Below the pieces are notes generated by a model. The model had not been told where the DNA came from, did not search any database, and saw only the letters and a list, made by a program, of their open reading frames with translations. Below, in pieces: positions 58,102-64,000 of a stretch of DNA of 64,000 nt. A program made the translations under genes and the position numbers. This DNA comes from Streptomyces cathayae (GTDB lineage: Bacteria; Actinomycetota; Actinomycetes; Streptomycetales; Streptomycetaceae): contig NZ_CP121682.1 in assembly GCF_029760955.1 (NCBI RefSeq), positions 7,396,501-7,460,500 on the forward strand. The letters run 5' to 3'. Position 1 is the stretch's first letter, and each line of letters opens with the position of its first letter.

Positions 58102-59127
58102 CTATCGCCCGGGCCGGGTCCTGCACTGGAACGCGGCGCGGCCTTCTCCGACGGAGTCGGTCGAGCACAGGGACCACAGGCTACGCAGACTGTCTACCAG
58201 CAGCTGGGCGGGACGCGATCCCGGAGGGTGCGCCCGGCGCGCGGTGGTCCATTCCACGAGCATGCGGCCCGCCATGCGGGCCATCCCGGCAGAGTTCACA
58301 TCGAAGTGGCGGTAGCGCCCCTCCGACGCCATGTGCCACATAGCGTCCAGAGACTCTCGCACCTGCTCCCGCAGGGACTGCAACTCCTCGTCGGCCAAGG
58401 CCAGGAAGGTATCAAGCCGCTCCATGCCGGACGTTTCGCTGCGCTCTGCGAGCTGTTCGCTGTGACAGTGCGCTGCGAGCAGCCACGCTGCCCGGGACCG
58501 CTCGGGCGGTCCGGCGAACGCCATGGCTGCGCGCAGGTCCGCCATGAACACGCTGTCGTGCGTCGGCAAGGCCGGCGCGTTCAGCCAGATGAGCACGCCG
58601 CAGACGCGTTCGTCGAGCTCGGCGCGCGATGCTGTCGCCAGGTCGCGGCGGCGTCGGAGATTGTCTCTCATCTGCTGGACGGCCGCTTGGTTCTCCATGT
58701 CCAGAAAGGCTGCGGCTTCTGCCCAGTTGTACCAGGGTTCCTCCTGGCCGCGGTGCTCCGCCGGGATGCGCTCCAATGCCTCATTGTCTCGTTTCCGGGC
58801 CATGCTGTACTGAGGGAAATAGGCCTTAAGCAGGGCTGCGCGCACGGGATCGAAGGGCACCGGCACCTCGTTGAAGAACGCCAGAAGTGCCAGGTCGTCG
58901 TTGGTTCTGCACAGCGGAGCACATACCAGGAGCCCTGCAACGAGGGCGGCTGTCTCCGGTGGGTAGACCTTGGTGTTGCCGATCTCCAACTGCGTGTCCG
59001 GTCCAGGCCGGGGGATCAGCCCGGCCGTGCGCCACCGTTCCAGTTGGTAGGGGCTCAGCTTCAGGCCGGATGCGGCTGTGATTCGGATCAAGTGGCGGTC
59101 TGCCGCACTGGGTTGAGTTCTCACCAT
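58102..59127 (-). CDS. MerR-like HTH protein, 341 aa, function unknown
   Basis: Residues 10-75 resemble a MerR-type winged HTH: LIRITAASGLKLSPYQLERW, RTAGLIPRPGPDTQLEIG and KVYPPETAALVAGLLV. The remaining 260 residues are helical and unrecognised (NWAEAAAFLDMENQAAVQQM, RAAWLLAAHCHSEQLAERSE, LREQVRESLDAMWHMASEG, MAGRMLVEWTTARRAHPPG). The ATG at 59127 is preferred because upstream codons are low-complexity and an inverted repeat (GTTGAG/CTCAAC) brackets it, possibly an operator. It probably regulates itself and the large helical protein downstream. Confidence 0.65.
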   Translation of the reverse strand: MVRTQPSAADRHLIRITAASGLKLSPYQLERWRTAGLIPRPGPDTQLEIGNTKVYPPETAALVAGLLVCAPLCRTNDDLALLAFFNEVPVPFDPVRAALLKAYFPQYSMARKRDNEALERIPAEHRGQEEPWYNWAEAAAFLDMENQAAVQQMRDNLRRRRDLATASRAELDERVCGVLIWLNAPALPTHDSVFMADLRAAMAFAGPPERSRAAWLLAAHCHSEQLAERSETSGMERLDTFLALADEELQSLREQVRESLDAMWHMASEGRYRHFDVNSAGMARMAGRMLVEWTTARRAHPPGSRPAQLLVDSLRSLWSLCSTDSVGEGRAAFQCRTRPGR

Positions 59128-59432
59128 AGGCTCAACGTACGGAAGGGCGTTCCGAAGTCCTCGTAAGTGAGCGCGGGGCGCTGGACGTTCGCGGCTTCGA
59201 GCCGGGTCGGGGAATGTCGTGTTGCCGCAGCGGGCGGGGATGGCATGCCCTGTGACAGGCGGGGCGGCGTGGCCGCCTGCTCGATCCGGCGCAGACAGCA
59301 CGCTGGGCCCGATGTACCTGCCCGGCCCCAAAAGAAACGAAAAGAAATCAAACAAAGTCAAGCCATCATGCATTGTGATGAATCGGCGGTAATGGGTGGC
59401 GACCTCGCGGCTGACCTCCCCATCCTTGGACG
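59128..59432. other. Divergent spacer with an AT-rich patch
   Basis: No gene is supported. Unusually for this DNA, about 59329-59395 is A-rich (ACGAAAAGAAATCAAACAAAG) and is followed by the palindrome listed next. It probably contains the divergent promoters of the MerR-like gene and the 171-aa gene. Confidence 0.5.
59365..59381. promoter_or_regulatory. Palindrome CATCA-N7-TGATG in an A-rich spacer
   Basis: A perfect 5-bp inverted repeat with a 7-base centre, about 52 bases before the GTG of the 171-aa gene. Candidate operator for the divergent MerR-like protein; inference. Confidence 0.35.
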
Positions 59433-59948
59433 GTGACCACATATCCGGGTACGCCCCGTGAAGCACTCCAGCTGCCCGCCATCAACCTCAGCGTGACCCA
59501 TGTCGGCCTGGATACCTCACGCCTCGGGAACGTCCGACAGCAAGGCCGCCAGACGGAGATCACACTCAACAGAACCCGAGCCGTCCTGATCGCCCTGAAC
59601 GCCGTCGGCGGCGCCGAACAGGTCCGGCAGCTGAACGAATTTTTTGCCTGGCCCCTATGGCGAGGAGCGGCCATCCCGTCGGTCAGCCCCGAGTGGACGG
59701 CAGTTTTCAGCACCGCAGCCAGAGCCCTGGAGGGCATCCACGGTGCCGCTCCTCAAGAAGGCAAACCGATGATCATCCGCCCTGCGGTCTGCGACCGTCT
59801 CACCGACGCGATGTGGGAGATGCTGCAGACGCAAAACTGCGTCGTGCTGTGTACGGGCGTGGCCGGCGACCCCACTGCACCGCAGCTCGGAGCCGCCGCC
59901 AGCGATGGAAGCCTCCACGCCGCCCTTGCACGAGTGATCCTGCACTGA
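59433..59948 (+). CDS. Hypothetical protein, 171 aa
   Basis: Not recognised. Starting at a GTG, the frame reads MTTYPGTPREALQLPAINLS, LGNVRQQGRQTEITLNRTRA, LNEFFAWPLWRGAAIP and ends LHAALARVILH. Composition is protein-like (balanced charges, Phe/Trp present) but the ribosome-binding site is weak. It is divergent from the MerR-like gene. A TGAGAT/ATCTCA inverted repeat lies just after the stop and may be part of a terminator. Confidence 0.5.
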   Translation: MTTYPGTPREALQLPAINLSVTHVGLDTSRLGNVRQQGRQTEITLNRTRAVLIALNAVGGAEQVRQLNEFFAWPLWRGAAIPSVSPEWTAVFSTAARALEGIHGAAPQEGKPMIIRPAVCDRLTDAMWEMLQTQNCVVLCTGVAGDPTAPQLGAAASDGSLHAALARVILH

Positions 59949-60215
59949 CCTGAGATTTGCCCGACGATAATCTCAGATCTCCTCGGCCCACTTCGCCATC
60001 AGGACGCCGCGGATGACCTGTCTCGGGATGCGCGGCACCCTGCCAGCGTCTCATCCGGCATCGATAGCCAGCTCCCATCACCCGGAGAGTAATACATGGG
60101 CTGAACTGCCTTTTGTGCCGCGCAGGCTGTTGAGTTGATGGTGCGGCGCGCAAGGCGAGTCCGGGGCTCGGGTGGCGGCAGACGGAGGCGGGTGACGAAA
60201 GAATGCCCCCGTGTT

Positions 60216-60827
60216 TCAGCGGTCGGCGTCTGCGGGGCGCTTCTCGGCCTGGGCGGCGGTCGTGGGCTCCGGTGCGGCGGGGGCGGTGTAGAAGACCGAG
60301 GTGCCCTGCTTGGTGCGCTGGGCCTGGCTCTTGGCCACGAGTCCTTCGAGCGTGACGCGGACGACCTTGGTCTTGATGCCGCGCTCGGGATGGGCCTGGC
60401 CGAGCGCGGCGGAGATCTCGGCGGCGGAGCGCGGTTCGCTCTGCTCGGCGAGGTGGTGGCGGATGAGGTCGACCAGGGTGGGCCGGGCCGTCTTCGCCGT
60501 GCCGGACGCCTTGGCCGCGGCCTTTTTGGCGGCGGGCTTCCTCGCCGTCCGCTTGCCGGGCTCGGCGGCGGCTGCCTTCCGGGGAGAGGGCAGGGCGGCA
60601 CTGTCGGGCCCGGCTGCGGGCTTGGCCGGCGCCGTGGTGAGGCCGAGTGCCTGCTGCACGCTCACCAGCACGGTGTGGTCCTGCCGCAGGGCGGTCAACC
60701 GCTCCTGAAGGGCGGTGATTTCCGCCCCGATGCGCTCCTGCTCCTGGACGTTGCGTTCGAGGTCGCCGGTCACCTGGGCACGGTATTGCGACGCCAGTTC
60801 GGTGGTGGGGGCCTGGGTTTTTGGCAT
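60216..60827 (-). CDS. Coiled-coil/winged-helix protein with Lys/Ala-rich linker, 203 aa
   Basis: Residues 8-70 form a coiled coil (LASQYRAQVTGDLERNVQEQ, IGAEITALQERLTALRQDHT); residues 80-125 are a basic Lys/Ala/Pro linker of histone-H1-like type (RTARKPAAKKAAAKASGTAK); residues 128-190 resemble a winged helix (TLVDLIRHHLAEQSEPRSAA, EISAALGQAHPERGIKTKVV, QGTSVFYTAP). Same architecture as the protein at 54829, plus a basic tail suited to non-specific DNA binding. The ATG (MPKTQAPTTE) is preferred over an upstream start. A nucleoid or partition-related role is possible; no evidence decides it. Confidence 0.65.
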   Translation of the reverse strand: MPKTQAPTTELASQYRAQVTGDLERNVQEQERIGAEITALQERLTALRQDHTVLVSVQQALGLTTAPAKPAAGPDSAALPSPRKAAAAEPGKRTARKPAAKKAAAKASGTAKTARPTLVDLIRHHLAEQSEPRSAAEISAALGQAHPERGIKTKVVRVTLEGLVAKSQAQRTKQGTSVFYTAPAAPEPTTAAQAEKRPADADR

Positions 60828-61047
60828 GACGGGGCCTTTCGTCGGCTCGCCGGCCACGCCGCCGGGAGGTGTCGGTGTGTGCGCGTGGTCGGGGAGCGGG
60901 CTGTCCGCGCACTGGACTGTGTGCGGGACCGCGGGGGCTGCGGCCTGCGCCAGCGTAGACCCGGCAACGGCGGGGGAACCGGACGTTGCTGTCGAGAGCT
61001 GTCTGCCCCTGGCTCTTCGAGAGGGGGCGGTTGCCTGCCGGCCGGTG

Positions 61048-62073
61048 TCAGTGTCCTGGCCGGGGCAGTGTTGGTAACTGCCAGGAGATCTCGTCGGTTT
61101 CCCGGTCGTGCTGCCAGCCGGCCAGGGTCTGCGATGCCACCAGCCGGTCGAGGAGTTCTGTGGTCTGCTGCGGGGAGTGCCCGCACAGTCGGGCGAGGAT
61201 GTCCATCTCGACGCGGTGTTCGGCGTGGGCGGAGGCGTGTGCGGCCAGCACCAGGGCGGTCAGCCGCAGTGCGGGTGGCGCGGCCGGCAGGGCCAGGGGT
61301 GCGGGGTGCAGTGCCCAGTGGGCGGCGCGGCGGCGGGCGCGGCGAGTGGGTGCCTGGTCCAGGGCCGCGGCATCGAGCAGCCGCAGCTGTACGGGTGCCG
61401 ATTTGAAGTCCGGCGGTTCCAGCCAGCCGACGTGGGCCAGTTCCTGCCACAGTTCGCGGTGTCCGCGCAGGCGCATGCCGCGCAGCAGGCCTACCGGAAG
61501 CCGGACCCGTGCGCGGGTGTCGGTGCGCAGGGCGCATTGCAGGGCCAGGAGCCGGGCGGCGGGGGAGGTGAACCGGGGCAGCGCGGCGGCGAGGTAGGTG
61601 AGCGTCTCCCGCACGCGCACCTGTTCCTTGAGCCCTGGACGAAACCCGGGGTGTGCGGGGGCTGGTCGGCCGGGGGAGGGGTGCGGCCGGGAGGAGCCGA
61701 TCAGCGTGTCGGGCACGGCGGCGGTATGGCTGGTGGCCGCCGCGCAGGCCGCGCAGGTGTCGGCCAGTCGCCAGGTGCGGCCGCTGCGGTCGCGGGTGAG
61801 GGCGAGCAGTACCGGCCCGGCACACCCGCGGTGCCGCGGATGCCACCAGCAGCCCTGCGTTCGGCACTGGCAGCTGCGCAGGTACGTCGGCAATGCGTCG
61901 GTGCGGGCATGGCGGGCCAGATGCGTCAGGGCGGCGGATCGTGCGGAGGCGGCCTCCAGGGGAGCGGCAGGAGGAGCGCAGGAGAGGCAGGCGAGCGTCA
62001 GGCCGCCCGCTCGCGGACGCAGCTCCACTGTCCAGATACGCCGCACCGCGGTATGCGCGCCGGCAAGCCTCAT
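61048..62073 (-). CDS. Hypothetical protein with Cys pairs, 341 aa
   Basis: Not recognised by name. The N-terminal half is Cys/His-rich (LTLACLSCAPP, YLRSCQCRTQGCWWHPRHRGC, LADTCAACAAATSH), suggesting one or two structural zinc sites. The C-terminal half is helical (LTYLAAALPRFTSPAARLLAL, VGLLRGMRLRGHRELWQELA, LTALVLAAHASAHAEHRVEM, LARLCGHSPQQTTELLDRLV). The last segment resembles a wHTH. It is divergent from a small XRE regulator, and the 172-base spacer contains two perfect palindromes, so the pair looks like a regulator/target module typical of Streptomyces accessory DNA. Confidence 0.65.
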   Translation of the reverse strand: MRLAGAHTAVRRIWTVELRPRAGGLTLACLSCAPPAAPLEAASARSAALTHLARHARTDALPTYLRSCQCRTQGCWWHPRHRGCAGPVLLALTRDRSGRTWRLADTCAACAAATSHTAAVPDTLIGSSRPHPSPGRPAPAHPGFRPGLKEQVRVRETLTYLAAALPRFTSPAARLLALQCALRTDTRARVRLPVGLLRGMRLRGHRELWQELAHVGWLEPPDFKSAPVQLRLLDAAALDQAPTRRARRRAAHWALHPAPLALPAAPPALRLTALVLAAHASAHAEHRVEMDILARLCGHSPQQTTELLDRLVASQTLAGWQHDRETDEISWQLPTLPRPGH

Positions 62074-62193
62074 CGGCTGGTCGTCCTCCCAACTGTCCGT
62101 ACTGCGATGGCCGGTGCCCCGGCGCCAGGAGGCCGGAGACGGACGCACGGTAGTGCGGATCCTTGTACCGCACGTCACCCGCTCCCAGTAAAT

Positions 62194-62211
62194 AGTGCAG
62201 AAATCTGCACT
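62194..62211. promoter_or_regulatory. Palindrome AGTGCAG-AAAT-CTGCACT, candidate operator
   Basis: Perfect 7-bp arms around a 4-base centre, in the spacer between the Cys-rich gene and the XRE gene, about 35 bases before the XRE start. Probably a repressor-binding site. Confidence 0.6.
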
Positions 62212-62223
62212 GACAGGGCGGAT

Positions 62224-62239
62224 ATCCGAACCTTCGGAT
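62224..62239. promoter_or_regulatory. Palindrome ATCCGAA-CC-TTCGGAT, candidate operator
   Basis: Perfect 7-2-7 dyad directly before the XRE regulator start (GTG 62246). With the palindrome 13 bases upstream it forms a compact two-site control region; autoregulation is inferred. Confidence 0.6.
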
Positions 62240-62245
62240 GGTGGG

Positions 62246-62508
62246 GTGACGATCTTGCCGCCCGACCCCGACACCACCGCACTGCGCCTCCAGCTGGCGC
62301 GCCTACGGGTCGAACGCGGCTGGAGCTTCGACGAACTCGCCAGCCGCAGCGGCCTGGCCCGGCGCACCCTCATCGACCTCGAACACGGCCGCGCCGCGGC
62401 AACGTCGCCACCTGGCACGCCCTCGCCCACGCCTTCGACGTGCCGATCGACCACCTGCTGGGCGCCCTGTGCTCCGACCACACCCCGCCCGGCACCCACA
62501 CCCCCTGA
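62246..62508 (+). CDS. Small XRE-family (Cro/CI) regulator, one frameshift
   Basis: About 88 aa. The HTH reads LRLQLARLRVERGWSFDELASRSGLARRTLIDLEHGR. The frame is then lost at 62394; an extra C (GCC-CGC-GGC) gives RGNVATWHALAHAFDVPIDHLLGALCSDH and a normal stop, the standard fifth helix of XRE proteins. As written, the other frame runs on in Pro/Thr-rich nonsense to 62527. Probable repressor of itself and the divergent Cys-rich gene through the palindromes just upstream. Confidence 0.75.
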
Positions 62509-62679
62509 CACCGCCCCCTCCGCATAAAGAGGGAGCGCAAGGAATCACCCGAATCGACGAGCAGACACCGAACGCCCGATCGCATACCGGCTGATCCGTT
62601 CGGGCGCGCTGGGCCGGCCGGGGGACATCCCCGCCGCAGCACCCCCCATGACCGCGTGCCGCCTGGCACTTTGCCCGCC

Positions 62680-63546
62680 ATGCGCCCCCACTCCACCCCC
62701 GGCCACCACTGGGACGGCAGCCCCCGCCCCCGCCAGCCCCGCCGCTCCCTGCAGGTCGCCGCGCACAGCCCCAGCCGCCTGCTGCGCGCCGGACAGACCG
62801 GCCGCTGCCGCAGCTGCGGCAACCGCATCGACTGGCACCAGCGCACCGACCACCGGCCCATCGCCCTGCACCCGGCGGAAGTCGCCACCGCCGACGTGCC
62901 CGAAGCCTGCCGCTGGCACCTCAGCGGCGGCATCGCCCACCCCCATGACGACGGCAGCGGCTGGTGCCGCATCCCGCACGCCGCCCTCTGCCCCCGGCCC
63001 ACCACACACCCCCGCGCCACCGATCCCCGCCTCATGGCGCTGCGCCGCCAACTCGCCGTGCGCTCCCGCCGCCTGATCGACACCGGCACCTTCACCCCTG
63101 CGTCCCCCACGCCCGCCACCACGCTCCCGAACACCGACCGTGACCGGCCGGTCCGACCCGTCGTGCGAATTCTCCTGACGCATTACCTCGGCGAAGGCCC
63201 CGTCGCAGACATCCGCTGCATCGCCCAGACCCGCCAGCGCCACCGCTGCACCCAGCCGATCCTCGACCCGGCCCACCCGGCCGGGCGCTGGACGCTGCTG
63301 CCCATCCAGCCCCACCGCGGCCAACTCGCCCTCCCCGGCGGAAGCATGGCCGTCTACGATCTCAACCACCTGCCCTACGCCGAGCAACTGCGCTGGCGCG
63401 CCCAACGCTGCACCACCCACACCGCCGCCCCCGCCGCTGCCGACCTGGCCCTGGCCGACTGGCAGCCCCTCGACCCGCTCCTGCACGCCGCCCACCTCCA
63501 CACCCGGCTGCCGCACCCCGCGCCGCCCCAGCCCCACCGGCGGTGA
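62680..63546 (+). CDS. DUF6083-like hypothetical protein, 288 aa
   Basis: The N-terminal 110 residues match, from memory, a domain common in Streptomyces accessory DNA (DUF6083-like): TGRCRSCGNRIDWHQRTDHR (zinc-ribbon C-x2-C), PIALHPAEVATADVPEACRWHLSGG and GWCRIPHAALCP. The second half has VRILLTHYLGEGPVADIRCI, RHRCTQPILDP and GGSMAVYDLNHLPYAEQLRWRAQRC, with further Cys/His that may complete metal sites. The function of the family is unknown. A GTG at 62656 is an alternative start. The next gene begins 3 bases after its stop, so they are co-transcribed. Confidence 0.7.
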   Translation: MRPHSTPGHHWDGSPRPRQPRRSLQVAAHSPSRLLRAGQTGRCRSCGNRIDWHQRTDHRPIALHPAEVATADVPEACRWHLSGGIAHPHDDGSGWCRIPHAALCPRPTTHPRATDPRLMALRRQLAVRSRRLIDTGTFTPASPTPATTLPNTDRDRPVRPVVRILLTHYLGEGPVADIRCIAQTRQRHRCTQPILDPAHPAGRWTLLPIQPHRGQLALPGGSMAVYDLNHLPYAEQLRWRAQRCTTHTAAPAAADLALADWQPLDPLLHAAHLHTRLPHPAPPQPHRR

Positions 63547-63549
63547 AAA

Positions 63550-64000
63550 ATGCCGCACCACGCCCTGGAGATCACCCTCACCCGCCCCCTGAACCCGGCC
63601 GAACTCGACGCGGCCTGCCGCAGGATGCCGCTCGCCGCCAACTGCGACACCACCCGCCTGATGGCACTCGTACCCGCCAAGACCCCCGACCGGGCCGCCC
63701 ACCGGCTGCGCCGACGCCTCACAGACCGGCTCCCCCTCGACGTGATCACCACCCACTACCCGGACGCGAGCGGACAGGTGCTGCTCAACCTCGCCCTCCC
63801 GCCCGCCGCACACACAGCCCTTCAGACGACGGCCCTCCAGACCGGACAAAAGCCCGAGCGCCTCCTGGAACGAGCCGTCCACCGGGCCCTCGCCGAGCAC
63901 ACCGATCACGAAGTGAAACGCCTCGAGCACGACGTACGCCGGCTTCTCGCCCACACCGCCCCCGCCCACCTCCTGGCCGCGATGGGGCACGCACTCACCC
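63550..64000 (+). CDS. Hypothetical protein (partial, runs off the right edge)
   Basis: The first 150 codons of a gene that continues past the window, starting MPHHALEITLTRPLNPAELD, then ANCDTTRLMALVPAKTPDRAAHRLRRRL and LLNLALPPAAHTALQTTALQ, and a helical segment EHTDHEVKRLEHDVRRLLAH. It has no recognised domain. The start lies directly after the DUF6083-like gene, indicating one operon. Confidence 0.6.
   Translation, partial: MPHHALEITLTRPLNPAELDAACRRMPLAANCDTTRLMALVPAKTPDRAAHRLRRRLTDRLPLDVITTHYPDASGQVLLNLALPPAAHTALQTTALQTGQKPERLLERAVHRALAEHTDHEVKRLEHDVRRLLAHTAPAHLLAAMGHALT

Overview
The window is high-GC DNA with Streptomyces-type gene content. It carries a large type I polyketide synthase (PKS), ECF sigma/anti-sigma and two-component pairs, and a telomere-maintenance operon of tap and tpg. 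A helicase with helicase-associated repeats, of the kind found near Streptomyces telomeres, lies further right. Together these point to the arm of a linear Streptomyces chromosome or to a linear plasmid. The many insertion sequences (IS3, IS30, IS630, IS701, ISKra4-like, rve type), IS fragments and truncated genes fit a telomere-proximal accessory region. No tRNA, rRNA or CRISPR array was seen.

Layout. 1-5.8 kb: minus-strand PKS starter and first module (CoA-ligase, ACP, KS, AT, DH), cut by the left edge. 6-8.1 kb: IS debris around an unknown gene and a truncated MutS-like ATPase. 8.3-10.8 kb: sensor kinase, response regulator and a small zinc-finger protein. 11-13.9 kb: IS701 fragment, MazF-like toxin, unknown ORF and a methyltransferase with a nonsense codon. 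14.1-16.9 kb: tap-tpg. 17-18 kb: decayed cas3 with a 262-bp tandem duplication. 18.3-19.7 kb: ECF sigma and anti-sigma. 19.7-22.7 kb: minus-strand unit of a His-rich mini-protein, an ABC exporter and a protein kinase. 23.1-26.7 kb: IS3 and IS30 remnants around a 2H phosphoesterase. 26.9-29.5 kb: dialkylglycine decarboxylase flanked by one intact and one truncated Lrp regulator. 29.6-37.5 kb: TerD, IS630 (with a passenger gene), MmyB-type regulator, acyl-CoA oxidase, rve IS and a helicase fragment.

37.8-43.9 kb is a CBASS-like anti-phage island. It has a SAVED/endonuclease effector, a cyclic-nucleotide synthase, E2-like, E1-like and JAB/JAMM proteins in a translationally coupled operon, with a convergent glycine-rich membrane protein between effector and synthase. 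44.2-50.9 kb is a Tn7-like transposition operon (TniQ, TnsA, TnsB, TnsC), with TniQ split by an IS3-type element. 51.2-54.8 kb is the telomere-type helicase, split by an intact IS3 element with a 3-bp target duplication. 54.8-64 kb carries poorly known genes, including two coiled-coil/winged-helix proteins, a large unknown protein beside a MerR-like protein, an XRE regulator with strong palindromic operators, and a DUF6083-like protein.

A striking feature is the number of otherwise well-conserved genes that need exactly one extra base, usually C in a C/G run, to restore their frame: acyl-CoA oxidase, E1, JAB, TnsB, helicase, XRE regulator and two transposases. This could be real decay or homopolymer under-calling in the assembly. 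It decides whether the CBASS and Tn7-like modules should be read as functional.
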